Source: Prostheceraeus crozeri (taxonomy: Eukaryota; Platyhelminthes; Polycladida; Euryleptidae). From it: a stretch of DNA of 64,000 nucleotides. Below the pieces are notes generated by a model. That model was not told the origin of the DNA and made no database searches. It saw only the letters and a program-made list of their open reading frames with translations. The stretch's first letter is position 1. Every line of letters begins with the position of its first letter. The position numbers were made by a program, and so were the translations under genes. Of the stretch, positions 1 through 12,320 are shown one piece after another. The stretch is taken from assembly GCA_907163375.1 (NCBI GenBank), contig CAJQUW010011626.1:248001-312000 (forward strand), in the 5' to 3' direction.

Positions 1-2359
1 TGTTTTCTCTCATTGCCTTCTGACGAGGCGGTTGTTCTGCAAATAGTTGCACAGCATGTCTTGAACAGCTTCTATTCTCTTACCATGCATTCGTTTGCTG
101 ACTTCCCGACCAATTCAGCTATTTCATCGACATTCTTTAAAGTATTCATCTTTACAATGGCAATTCAACCGCCACATGTATGATTGCTTTGAATGCTGTG
201 CTCTCCTTTCTGTTGATGTGAACAAGCCATCTCAATGTTCTGACGTGACCTTCACGGTGTTGGTTTAGTAGATTCGAGTGTTCCTTTTTTCGACGGTTCT
301 TTTGCGTATTCATTTTGCGAAAAAACGCGTTACACACGTGTTTAGGAAGAAAGATTCCAAAAGTCTCCCACTTAACTGAATGGATTCATTCGCGTGTATT
401 AGAAACATTTACTGTAACTTTCCAAGTACAGATTTATACCGACCGTATTTGGCGCTCAAACATTTGAAATTTCTTCGATTACGTGTGGTCACTCTCTATG
501 GACAACGGCATTGTATTAAGATGCAATCCTCCTAAGATTTCTCGCATGCATCACTTCACTTTCATGTGTAATTGTTGAATTCTAATGCAACAGAAATGGG
601 ATAAGAGCTGCTTTGAATTCATCGTCAAAGTCTGTTCGCTGAAGTTCAATTTAATATTAATTTGCTGTAGAAAAATAATTCGAGCACAAAGAGTTTCGAA
701 CTCTGTCATAGTAAGGTGTGCGATGTGTTGTGTTTTGCGACGGATATCAGTGAGCAAATATTCTGCTATCGTTATGCAGACTTTCGTTTCGCAATTATCG
801 TCGATGGATAAATGTTAAAAGATATAATATCACCTAGACAACCAAACAGCCGTTGCGAAACATAACTGAACCTTTGAAGACAGAATTGTTTGTTAGCAGA
901 AACTAACGTTGTCGGTGATTAGTGTGTGCCAAGGCATACTAAAAATAAGTACATGAAACTGTTGCAACATTAGTTCTACCATGGATCACTAATACCCTAG
1001 AAAACTTGTAGAAACTGATATAAAGGAACAATAAATACAATCTCTACAGAGACGTGAGTTAAATAGCGCGTTTGTGTTTTGAATGTCTTGTTTTTCATCA
1101 TGCGTCAGCAGAAAATGAGAACACGTATGCCTTAGCAATATGTTCATACAGAGGAACGCGAAGTTTCACTATTCTAGCTGAAATGCGTGTGAATTCAACT
1201 GCGCATTAACCCAATTTTTAGACAGGCAATGGCGAAGTGAATTGTGTGATAAAATCAGAGAAAAATAGGTTAGATGAAGATATGATGGCGTAGTCAGGTG
1301 CTTCATAAGCAATGAATACTATTGAAAGGGTTGTAATCCAATAAATTAGTAAATCAAACCTGTGCTGGATGCATTAAATCATTATTTGTCTCTCAAAAAG
1401 ACGATTTTCAGAGCTGGCCACACATACGCACAAATTTTGAGTATTTGGTAGATATAGGGCCTACACGAGTTTTGAGAATTTAATAGAAATATACAAGATT
1501 TTTTGTCAGAGAAATAATTTACCTTGTTTGTGAAAATGTTGACGACTGATCTCTGCATTCAAGTCTTTACATGTTTGATAATTATAACATTTGTGGTTGC
1601 TTGTAACATTTGTGACTATCTTACCCTAACGTGGTTCGGCGTGTCCTTTTTTGGTCTATCTGTTCTAAGCTCATGTCGGTATAACGGAAAGATGAATTAG
1701 TATGAAGAATACATACATGAACGATGTAATTATTGATGTGATTATTATATTGACTACATTGGCATTGTTACATATCATACTATACAGGCACGTCGCCAGA
1801 ACTTTTTTCATGATGTAATTGCTATTACGCAGTAACGCATCATTTTATCACTAGATTTACCATCACATTGAAAAATAATTATATATTTTCAAACTTGATA
1901 TGATGATTATGTAATATGATTATACATGTAGTTACTTATAATGACATAATAAAGAACCTTCGAATTAAGGCTGCTCAAATTGTCGATTATTTCAAGGGTC
2001 TCTAATTTCAAAAATCAAGTTTTATATTTGAAAATATATATGACTACATTCAATATCTTTAGCTAATCCAATAACAGAAAATTGATTTTTATTTTAAGGT
2101 TTCAACTCACTTCGGAGATCATAGTTGCATGTTGTATTCCTCGGAGGATGAAAAATGATACATGAACCTTCGCTTGATTTTAAAATTAATCTACTTGACC
2201 AAAGTGACGAAATGTAAAGGCACTCACACGTTGAAAGTATCAAACGTGCGATTTCGAAGACGTGGAACTAATATATTTATATTTTAGCTTTTATCAATTT
2301 GCTTGCAATTTTGATATTTCTTTTAAATATAGATAGACATTTGAAGGACTTGCTGTAAA
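1..2359. other. no gene recognised
   Basis: AT-rich sequence without a convincing exon, RNA gene or named repeat. The short open frames here have neither plausible composition nor recognisable motifs. Confidence 0.6.
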
Positions 2360-2548
2360 AAGTGATGGCTTAACGTCACCACCTCCATTGGGGGGGACGG
2401 TCCGGACAAAGGCAGACTTTAATATGGAGCGCTGTGACCTTTTAGTCCGCATGCCCTTCCTGACGACTTCCAGTGATACTTTCGGGTCTCGACCTCCGGA
2501 CCGAGAGATCGCTAGGCCAAGCACTTAACCACTGTGCCACGGAGACCA
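2360..2548 (-). repeat. tRNA-derived SINE, family A
   Basis: Read on the minus strand it begins GGTCTCCGTGGCACAGTGG, which contains a pol III A box (TGGCACAGTGG), followed about 30 bases later by a B-box-like GAGGTCGAGACCC. The body then shares the 'ggaagggcatgcggactaaaag' type segment with copies near 20.2, 36.1 and 41.3 kb. The head is tRNA-like but too diverged to fold as a functional tRNA, and the tail is shared between copies, so a SINE is the best reading. This copy is moderately diverged. Confidence 0.8.
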
Positions 2549-3419
2549 CTGCTGCTACAATTGCTTCGGATATCTAGCACATTATTCGACTGATCTTTTT
2601 CATCCTAAGAAGCCGTGCAATAAGGGTGAGAAGAGGAGAAATTGAAAAATGTGACATTCACAGCCATTTTTGCAGTTAAAACTTGCTAATTACGAATCAC
2701 AAGGATACCTGCGGTACCAGTATAATTTGTTTTGATGACTAAAGTATTTAGATCCTTTAATAGCAAGTTACCTGACTTAGTGTTTGAACCGTGCATTGGG
2801 TTTTTGTTACCGTTGGAAGCCACTCAGTTCTAAGTAGTTTGATCATGTAAATTTTATTTGATTTTATCCCCAGTGCTAATTTAGTTGTGGATGTGCCTCT
2901 TTTGTTCTGTAAAGTGGCCCAGCAGTACGATGCGCCACTATAATATTGTTCTGTGAATAAATGAATAATCCTATCTTGGTGAGAGCTGCGATGTGTGAAT
3001 GTTTCAACACCCCTAGTTTGCTAGCTGCTAGTATGGTTTCATGATTTAGGTGGGACAGGGATGAATAGTGGTCACATCAACGCAGACTAAGGACTGGTAT
3101 TCACAACATAATCCCAAGACATAAAGCAATGGAATTAACACCTTTTGCCCTCTCACCGCAGATTTCATTTGGATGCATATACTTGTAGGTCTTTCATGAA
3201 GTGTTGATATAAAATTCCGGAAATTTTCGGGGCTCGGCCGCTTGAAGCAATGTGATTGCCACAACATGGTTTTAACACTGTTGATCGTGACAAAGTCTAA
3301 TAAGGCATTCTAAAATTCGTTGCTTGTGTTAGTAATGATCATCTTTGTAAAACATCATTCAGGTCTGGATAGTAGGAACACCTAGAGGATACATAAGAAC
3401 ACCCATAGGATCTGTCGCG
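2549..3419. other. no gene; possible SINE-B tail at 2975-3066
   Basis: Nothing coding is seen. Positions 2975-3066 (gagagctgcgatgtgtgaa ... gtgggacagggatga) resemble the 3' part of the SINE-B copy at 29.5 kb and may be a fragment of it. Confidence 0.4.
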
Positions 3420-3575
3420 GTTTTGGTTGACGAAAATCTGGTCACCTTGGGTTAGGGCCAGTAACCTCTAGTGAGATAGGTGGTGCCTCGCTAGGCGGAC
3501 TGACTCGATCCGTGGACCTTCTGCTCTTCTGTATCGACGTGTAGTCCTCAACTAACTTAGCTATTCTGCCACCCG
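3420..3575 (-). repeat. tRNA-derived SINE, family B
   Basis: The minus strand reads GGGTGGCAGAATAGCTAAGT, then a B-box-like GGATCGAGTCA, then a body (ggcaccacctatctcactag, aggttactggcccta) that aligns with the plus-strand copy at 29365-29580. This copy is older and more diverged than that one. Confidence 0.65.
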
Positions 3576-3959
3576 ATTAAAATCGATAATTAGCTTCGAA
3601 TACCGCTTTTGGTGAAGTTTGAATAAAAGATGGACTAATGTCAAGGAGTTTTCTAATGTAATCAGCATTCTAATTCAATTTGCATTCTCATTCAAACTAG
3701 AGGTTGACGTAGCAATTGAATTTTTAAATTCGCTTTTGAATATTGATCAGTGGGAATAATCATAGACGCAGATTTTGAAGGCAAGAATATCTGTTCTAGC
3801 GTCAAACATTTTTCTCACAAATAATGTCGCCAAAGCAGACTGCTGCAACTTCTTCCTTTGAGGTTAGGGGTCTTCAATTCCGAGAAATTTTGCTGTACTT
3901 TTGCAGAATTGGAACATATCTTTTTATAGCTTGACTTTTTCAAAACCAGACATTTGAAT

Positions 3960-4400
3960 CATGAAATAATAATCTCGAGCGCTCGAAGGTCTTCTTTGAT
4001 GTTATCGTTCCATGATTTCTTTGGACGTCCAACCGGTCGGCGACCATCTACTTGCAATTTCCGCGCGCGTTTCACCCACTGACATTCTTTCCTTTCCACA
4101 AGACCACACTATCTTACTCGACGTCTTCTTATAGTATCACCTACAGGCTACAGGCACATTCTTCTTCTGAAATCTTCATTGGAAATGCGGTCGTGAGAGG
4201 AGACTCAGTACATCCAACGGACCATCCTCATTTAATTCACTTCAAGTCGCCCCAAACACTGATGACATGGCCCATGCCTCGCTTCCATACAACATCAGCG
4301 TTGCCACCGGGCCTCAAGACCCCATCCGTGCTGGACGATGTCATCCGCGCAGGCAGTGTATCGATGCACTGTAGTATAAATGAAGGTCTAAAATCAAGGC
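3960..4400 (-). mobile_element. LINE remnant: C-terminal end of an RT protein
   Basis: Minus-strand translation in shifting frames gives the characteristic tail of a non-LTR reverse transcriptase protein: LYGSEAWAM, then MRMVRWM, DRISNEDFRRR, RRRRVR, then VERKECQWVKRARKLQ and DGRRPVGRPKKSWNDNIKED. In intact LINEs this tail lies after the RT domain and reads YGSETW ... RWFGHVERK ... GRPKKTW. Several stops and frame changes separate the blocks, so it is a dead fragment. The RT core and endonuclease are absent. The plus-strand open frame of 125 codons here is a shadow. Confidence 0.8.
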
Positions 4401-4439
4401 TATGTTATACTGGGAAATTGTATCCGTAAGGACTTACTT

Positions 4440-5330
4440 TTGTTACGTGAGGACAACAAATTCGTTGTTCCTGGAAACTATCCAGTAAGCAATGCACTGG
4501 TGTAATTTGTTTCGTAGAAAATATTTGCGAAAGGAATGTTTCTGTTGCTGGAAACTTGTTTCTAATCTGGTCTAGATTTTATAGAAATAAAAAGCAAATT
4601 TGTTACAGTAGTAACATACGGATAATATCATCTTATTATAGAAAGGTCAGTATGCAAATTATCTCGTATTTGTAAGATAAATTTCACAAGCTTTAGAATA
4701 TTCATGTGTCAAATAAGATCTCAGTACTATGATAAGTTGTGATGAATCAAATGTTTATAATTGTGATACTCTATGCGCTGATTAGAGCATAGGAGCTGAT
4801 ACAAAACGTCATAACAGTCACATAACCTGACTTCCGCGCACGTGAGCCAATTTAGAAATGCATCGGCCTATTTGTTTCTTTTGAGTTAATTGATACGAAT
4901 GAGCATTTTATCTCAACCACATCGATAACAGGTTCCGCGCTAATCATGTTTTGAGCTTAAGCTAAGTTATTATTATTATTATCATAAGTGAATGAATATA
5001 CGTTATTTCAACCTCAACAAAGCATCCCAATCGATATAACTCACAAATACTAGTTAGAAAATTCGGACATCAAGTCAAAGTCACTTTCAGCTATAGGCCT
5101 ACTTGCATATTTATCGATAGTCTAAAAATTAAATCAAGCTTACTAAAGTCAAAGTGGTAATTCTAGCAGAAAAAAATGTTTAATTGTATATTTACAAGAA
5201 ATGAGCTACTGGAACTTCAAAAAATATGTCTGTTCTAAATTTATAATCCCAAACAAAAGAAAATTTTTGTGAGACCTTGATCCGCGCAGGTTCAGGTCCA
5301 TCCGCCCAGGTTCCGCGCAAATTCCGCGCA
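4440..5330. other. no gene recognised
   Basis: AT-rich DNA with a short TTA repeat at about 4968-4983. No coding or RNA signal was found. Confidence 0.55.
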
Positions 5331-5339
5331 CGCGTAGCT

Positions 5340-5727
5340 GTGGCAACGCTGAACATGCTGGTACGCACACATGACTTGTAGATAACTGCCTTCATTGAAA
5401 GTGCAGTTGTTCTAGATGTCAAAAGGTTGCCATTTCGCGAACCCTACACCAACCGTTCTGGATCCTCGATCTGACTGCTGCGCTTGCCCCTCCGCTAGCA
5501 TCAATGGCATCACCGAGGTAACGAAAAGTATTCACTACTTCATAGCTTTCCATATCAACCGTGAAAAGATCACCATCTCCAAATGATGGCGTTTGGTAGG
5601 GTCACCAATTCTCTTTTCCACCGGCCCCACAAGAATGTAGCTGCTGCGGATGACAGGCGGCCCACAATGCCACTGCAACGCTTGTGAGCCCAAAACTAGC
5701 ATCTTGTGCACTTGATAGAATTCATTC
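5340..5727 (-). mobile_element. LINE remnant: zinc-finger and post-RT region
   Basis: On the minus strand, blocks in different frames read MNSIKCTRC-FWAHKRCSGI (a C-x2-C ... H-x2-C knuckle), then VNTFRYLGDAIDASGGASAAV, SRIQNGWCR and LTSRTTALSMKAVIYKSCV. This is the region just after the RT core of LINEs, usually CxxC..VHKRCSG..YLGDMI..GGA...R.R..W.KFREL...LTSR..SLK.KGKIY. The upstream end abuts a truncated foldback element at about 5728. Frame changes show it is dead. It may be the same family as the remnant at 11.3 kb, which carries the part that should follow. Confidence 0.75.
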
Positions 5728-6184
5728 TTCAGGTAATTTCCTATGATGTGCATGTTCTATCATAATGCTTCTGATCGGCTATGTATGTGACAATGTGGCT
5801 GAAAGTGGATAAAGTTGCTTAAAATGTTTGTGTTTGCCGACATTAAGAGGCTCGGCAATTCTAAATGTGCTAAGCTTTATAGACAGGTGTGCATGAGCAC
5901 TAAAGGAAATGACCTGAAGACATTCCATTTCAAACATTATGACTCTAGGCTTAGTATTTTTCGGTTAATCAGAGTAAACATACGAAATTTCATTTCAGCC
6001 AAAATCTTCAATCTGCGTCCTATTGGATTTACATGTGTTTTTCTTCGATCCTGTCTGCCAACAAGAGGAACTCACTAGAACTCGGCAGACGTGCTGATTC
6101 GAAGTAGGCATAGGGTGTACATCATTCTGTGAAAGTCTCACTTTCGGCCTCGTTCCCTGCAGAAACTCGTTCTGGCAGCCGGAC
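5728..6184 (+). mobile_element. foldback MITE, copy 1 (left arm mostly lost)
   Basis: This matches the right two thirds of the intact foldback element at 32749-33477: the inner end of the left arm (cttcaggtaatttcctatga), the unique centre (aatgtttgtgtttgccgaca) and the full right arm ending gttctggcagccggac. The left arm is cut at a LINE remnant. The TA expected after the right terminus has mutated. Confidence 0.8.
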
Positions 6185-9100
6185 AATATGCGTCAATTTC
6201 TAGGTATTTAGAAGAAGCAAATTACTGAAACATGCAGCAGCTGTAGCTTCTTGTCGTAAGGCGATCTTTTGTAAGTCACTTTATTAAGATGTTTTTATGC
6301 ATAAAGAGAAGTGATAATGACCGTGAATATTTACAAAGTACACTGATAAATTTCAATGCAGATCTGGACGCTATTTACATGCACTACGTTAGTATGGTAT
6401 TATTCTTTTTGTGCAACCGTGAAAGTTATCTGCATTGGTATGCATTTTGTTTAACATAATTCTATGAATTCCATGAACGTAGTCAATAATGATATTATAT
6501 AACATTAGATATTTAACATAATTAGTAAAAAAATGAATTAGATTAAATATAATTAATAATATTTAAATATAGTTATAATTTTTGCTGCATGGTCAATATG
6601 GCTTGACCATGCGGCCTTCTTATTGATGCAAATTAATAATAATGGACAGGGTTTTCTTAAGGTTTTTGCTACGGGTCATCTAATCATTCCCACGGGTCAC
6701 ACTCAAATCGTCTCAAGATCGGCTTTCATTAGTGCACGCCTAACGCACTCAGGATTTATAAGCAAAAACAGAAGTCATGAATGCAGTATAACATTTAGCA
6801 GCACGAATTTTACTCGCGATTCTGCATGTACGAGTGCAAGGTGACTTTTCAAGTCTTGAAGTTAATTACATATGCTATTTAAACAAGAGACTCATTATTA
6901 TCAAACACAGAAACATGTATTTTAACATCATACAGCTAGTGCCCACATCATACCCGCATGAGCAAATTGACATCATGTTAATGAGCTATCTTGAGATGAA
7001 TTCTAGTCATTGATAGTGTTGTCTATGGCTCACTACTACATGTAACGGATGAACGTTCAAAATCCACGGTACAAGTCCAAAATTCCACAGTGCAGAATGT
7101 GACGGTGGAACACCTTAAAAAACACTGATAATGGATAATAATGTGTTTTTATTCAAACAAATGAAAATCAGACATTTCGAGGCTCCGTGAAATAAAAAGT
7201 CAAATTCAGCGCAGGTCGGCTTCGTAGGTTGCATGAGAGGAGTTCGGCACTCTTAAGTGGACCATTTGGTTTTATCAGCAAATTCGGTTTCGAAGACCAG
7301 TACAAAAAGGAATAAACGTAAGAGTGTCGACTGATTCGAGTCACAATGAATTTTTTGGAGTAATGATGCTTCTTTGGTATAAGTTCAAGAAGTAAATGAA
7401 ACTCATTTAATGCGGAGTCAAATGCCTTTAGTGCGTGGTGATATCTCCATATGAACAGGGAGTGAGGCAGCTTCATGAATACTCTGAGCCGCTGACGGTG
7501 CGGTGGTATTTCCGTTGGATTTTTTCCAATCTTTGCAACAATTGATTGTTCAGACCAACAAAGAGAGCACTACAACATCCCAAACTGCTTAGAATGAATG
7601 CCAAAGATCTGCAATGATAAATGATGAAAAATTATATCAAAAACATTTTCCATTATATCATCCAAACACATTCTTCGGATTTTGGATTGAAACAAATGAA
7701 GTCTCTTTCGTTTGCTCTACCCATGTCCTTCCCCACTGGTTGATTCATGTAGCGAAAAGCAACAGGCTATTGCCTGTCAGTTTGTCTATCACACCGATTG
7801 TCAAACAATGCAGGACTGCAGGTGCGCTAAGAAGTGGATGTGACTCACACAAATATAACGCGGAGTCTTTAAATGCATATTGTAGGCATATTTGTAACTC
7901 GAGTGTATAAAGCTTAAATCAAAAGTAGCGATGTCTAAAGTATAGGCCATAGGCCCTACCGAAGTTTTAATGTAGGCCTACAAGAAGCTTTGTACGGCTA
8001 AACTGCTTTCTTCGGTCTTCTATTTTTTGGAATATATCGATGCTGCATGCAATCTGATTTTGATTTCATTGCTAAGAGCTGTAAAAGTAGCATAGTAGCA
8101 GTATAAATCGAAAAATACGTATGACTAGATCTATTTACGGTGTAAGCAAGCCTACGTATATTTCATTAAAGAATTGTAATTTTTCATTATGAAAAATAAA
8201 ATGATATCATTGCCGATCATGGATGAATGCTAAATAAATTTTAATCATATCTTTTTTGAATGTCTTTTCTTAGTTTTGACAGAAGAAATATTTTCTGTCT
8301 AGCTTTCCTTGCATCAATATGAGCTGCCGATATGAGAGTCATAAATAATTCCAAGAATTTTCAGCTGTGTGCACATTCATGTGTTAAAGTGTAAGATGAT
8401 CGGACTTTGATTTCTGAACAAAGTAGTCCTTGTTTTTGAAACGTATCAAGAATTCCTGAGGTTTCGACACTTCGAAATGAGGTAGGGCTATAGACTAGCA
8501 ACTGTTACTCCTCGAAATAGTTATGTCTTCCGATTTCTTGACATTGATAGCGAATCCTTTGCTCTCAGACCATTCCATGATTTCGTCATATATGTATACT
8601 ACTACTAGGCAAAATGGGCGAGTCTGATATGGACGGATATGTCTTAATGGACGGTAGCATGGCCAGGCTACATTTAAGTAGATGATTGAAGTGTGGAGAC
8701 GAGTTGATCGTCCTTAAAAAAGCTTTTTCATGACAATTCGAAGTTTTACTTTGGTTCTGTTTCGAATATTATCAAAATATTAGAGCAGTCCGATTTGGCC
8801 TATTGTTTGTTGCATTCGCCGCTATTGCGCTTATAAGTGGGACCCTGCAAAGATCACCGAACTACAAATGAGACGCCATATCTCGGGTTTGCGGAACGAC
8901 ATTTGAAAGCATTTCTTAGGCGCTAATGCATACAGAAATCAAAAATCCTCCTTCAGAATGTTGAACATAAATACAATTAGGACTCTACTGTTTTCTTCAC
9001 CGGTAATGTAGCAAAGGAACAAATATTATATCAGACGTCTAAATGAATCTACAAAGAAGAATCTGTATTGAATCCACAATTGGCTCACATTGATCATATT

Positions 9101-11290
9101 TGACAGAAATAATCACGTTTGAAATATGTGCTTGTCATATTTCATTGACATCATTCTCATATAAAGAAAACTAAACTCAATGTTTTATCAGCACAACCTA
9201 TAAAATTATTATTTCATCTCACCTTCCTAAAAGTAACATCTCGCAATATAATCACAGTCACTTAATCCTCCTGCATCGACTTAATTTTGGATTAAATGCG
9301 AAGGCGTTTGCGCGTTGATACGCGAATATTAATATTTTGCGTGGGAAGCATCTGTTTAAAGCAGTTTATACGCAATTTTCAAACTGCTGTGCCTTTATCT
9401 GCTTAATTTTCAAAATATAACATTGGTTTACCTATCCATTACTGTTCGTTGTTTGAGTGGTAACGCAATTTATTTCTAGGGGCATCAATTCATACGATGG
9501 TGTTTTTATACTGTTTTTGAGAACATGTGATGTTCCCCTGTGCTGCTGAAGCAAATTCGCATGCAGAGATTAACAGCCTGAAAGCCTTATATAACGACAC
9601 CGAAGATGCCCAACAAACAAGGTGTGACTACAAATTGTTGAGACTGCTTCAGAAGCCTAATTTAATGGACGACTTAACTATTATGGATGATAATTATGAG
9701 ACGTATTTGGCTTTAGCTCATTATTTATCAAAAAAGTGATGAAAACATATAAAAGTACTCACCCAGCGGACTCACCGAACGCGTATGTTATCTCTGTCTA
9801 GCGGAAAGTGGTCAAACGGGAAAAGGTTTCATTGTCAAAAGGAGTTCAGAAGTCCTTTAAAACATAAGCACGTATTTCGCGAAACAAAATTCGTGCTTGG
9901 GTGCAAACGTAGAGCAAGTATATTAGTTAGAGTGATAATTCCGCATTTATTAAATCCCCAATGTGTATACACTTTCGATTTTATTGAATGAACTCGAGGG
10001 GGACATAGTTGGTAATTGTTACCAAATGTGAGATGCAAATTTTAGCAGTTCTGAAGGAATTACTACGCAAATGAATGATCATGATAGTAATGCAGAAGGA
10101 ATGATGGTATTTTACAAATTCTCAGTGTCATAACAACCTTCGAAAGGTAATGTTTGATGTTTGTTAAATTAGCAATTCGATGGGTTCCTATTACTTTCAT
10201 GCTCAACTTCAAGAGTATTTTCTTAAGCGTGATCATGTCAGGCAACCTGCCACTGGCAGAGCAAAATCACATAACCAAAGACAATGCTTTCAATTAGCTC
10301 TGAAAGATGTAAATGTGTCCACATTACTATTCAGATTCAAGAAATGAAATATGAATTTAGTGAATCATAAAATCCTGCCAGTGAAAACTGAATAAAAACT
10401 TGAAATTTCAGTCAAGAAAGCACGAATAAGATCGCGACTTTTTCATAAAGACTTCCATTATTATACGGATCATGAAATTCCCTTGATAATCAGCTTAATT
10501 TCCGCTTAGTTAGGATGCTTATCATCAAATATTCATTCCTTTTGATATCCAACTTGTTTCATACTACTTACAAAGAGGACATCATCTCGGTAGTATATAA
10601 ATTGGCAAGATTTTGACTTTTTTAAAACTGCTCAAATAATTTTTTGGAACACGGGAACGTAATCTCCGCAAAAAAACTGAATCTTTTCATACAAAAAATT
10701 TCACTGTATACAGATACTTTTTTGAGTCGACACTCTACCTATATATCCCTACTCTATGGGTGCAAAACCTGCTGAAGACATTCGATGCAATTTCCCTAAC
10801 TGACCGTCTGTAATGCCTCATTGCACGCACGTTTACATGTACATCTCTATGATAATCAGCGATAATTTGTCAATCAGAGAGACTCAAATTTTTGTCAGAC
10901 AATTGCTAGGACTCTACTTTACTGCGACACATCGAATTTTAGACCTTTGATATGTTATTTCATCTTCTCTCATGTAGGTCTCAATAATTTTTGGTCACAC
11001 CTTATATTTGAAGCTCGTCATGAAAGAAAATGTCAAACATCTCATTTTGTTTTTTTGATGATAAACCGTTTTTCTTTTTTATTCATTTTCATATTCTTTC
11101 TATTATCAAGTAAGATCATCGCGCATCGATAGCTCATATCCCTGTTCCGATCCAGGCTTGGAACAAATACTTGTGCAGTTGAAATACTTTACTTGAATGT
11201 TCGGTTTTGTGTCCTTCATTCCACCAGATTTGAGGATTGGACGGCATGGCTTGTCGATTATAATGTTGTGGACGTATTGTACTTGTCCAT
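6185..11290. other. long stretch without a recognised gene
   Basis: AT-rich DNA. The open frames at 7168-7476 (minus) and 7614-7910 (plus) show no motif I recognise. One acidic open frame at 9527-9739 is listed separately. No RNA gene or repeat could be named. Confidence 0.5.
9527..9739 (+). CDS. possible small exon, unknown product
   Basis: A 70-codon open frame with balanced, protein-like composition (acidic, with segments such as EINSLKALYNDTEDAQ and KPNLMDDLTIMDDNYETYLALAHYL) ending in TGA. It stands out from the poor frames around it. It could be a terminal exon, a fragment of a transposon protein, or chance. I recognise no family, and no convincing splice acceptor or promoter was identified in front of it. 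Confidence 0.2.
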   Translation: MMFPCAAEANSHAEINSLKALYNDTEDAQQTRCDYKLLRLLQKPNLMDDLTIMDDNYETYLALAHYLSKK

Positions 11291-11640
11291 ACACCATGAT
11301 CCTGTGCAGTTCGACGGTCGGAGAACGCGCAGGTCCTTATTTATTGTGGATCTACTTCTTCTAGCCCCTCGGATACTCGGACCAGGTATTTCGTGGCCCA
11401 TGACCTTGGGCCATATCCCGTAAGGCAAACGTTCCAAGTGCCCAAACCATTGCAGACGATTTGATGCTTAAGGTTTGCCTCAGCTCGGCCATTAACTTTC
11501 GTTCGCTTAATTGGGTCGAATAGATCCCTCCCATCATTGCGTTTTCATTCATTTTAGTCGGCTGACATCTTCGGTCCTCACAGGCCACTTGTCTGAAGCC
11601 ACAGTTCTGACACAGATTTGGTAGACGTAACCTCTTCGTC
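11290..11640 (-). mobile_element. LINE remnant: post-RT tail
   Basis: Minus-strand translation gives SDKWPVRTEDVSRLK (cf. the LINE motif SETWPVR.ED..RLE) and, in another frame, NRLQWFGHLERLPYGIWPK, then IPGPSIRGARRSRSTINKDL, matching the RLQWFGHVERMP ... GRPRKTWLD tail of non-LTR retrotransposon RT proteins. Stops and at least one frame change interrupt it. The RT core is not present. Its right side lies against a hAT-like fragment that begins at about 11724. Confidence 0.78.
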
Positions 11641-11723
11641 GCAGATAGAGATGCTTCGAAATATGAGGAACGAAGAGTTTTCCATGCCGACCTGACTAGT
11701 GGAAGTTGTACCATAGAATCCTC

Positions 11724-12320
11724 TAGCGGTGGGCAACGCGTGGCCCGCCACCGTTTCTCATATCTAAAGTGGGCCGCTGTCATTTTTTGGATCGATGATG
11801 TGAGAATGATTCACTTCGACCTCGACCTTTGAGAGATGCTTCTGAGGGTAGTGGATCTTCTTTAGTATTTGCAAAAGCATTAATTACGGTAAAAACTACT
11901 CGTAAATGAGCAACGTGATGTCACAAAAATTTAAATTCGAGTGATCCAGCCATACTCCCTCTGTGATGAATATCTTCTCGCATAAGAGCAAAATAGCCAT
12001 CACTTCCACGAATTTATGCATTCACACGGTATTCGATGCCGTGTTGAGCATACTTCACTGCGTAATAGACCGTGCCTCAATGAACAAAAAATAGGATGTA
12101 TTAATATTAAATAAATCTAGGCTACGTATGAAGGAATCCAACCTCAAGATTTGACAGGCGAACATTTTTTCAAGTAATCTTTCTGAATTTTATTTGTATA
12201 CTCAACTACATCAATTTTGAACTCGATTGGCATTAGCGCACTACTACCGCTTGCGTGCAGCCCATGCACGGTTTTCTAAAGACATTTATGCTTGGGTGAC
12301 ATGATCACTGTAGCATTATG
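11724..12320 (+). mobile_element. hAT-like non-autonomous element, right end missing
   Basis: This begins tagcggtgggcaacgcgtgg and stays alignable with the intact element at 25425-26133 through gcccatgcacggttttctaa near 12270. The right inverted terminus (cccaccactg) is not found, so the copy is 3'-truncated or eroded. Confidence 0.7.

Noticed and set aside
4052-4429. 125-codon plus-strand frame
   Set aside because: It is the shadow of a decayed LINE tail on the minus strand.
7168-7476. 102-codon minus-strand frame
   Set aside because: No recognisable motif or conserved composition, and alternative frames look equally protein-like.
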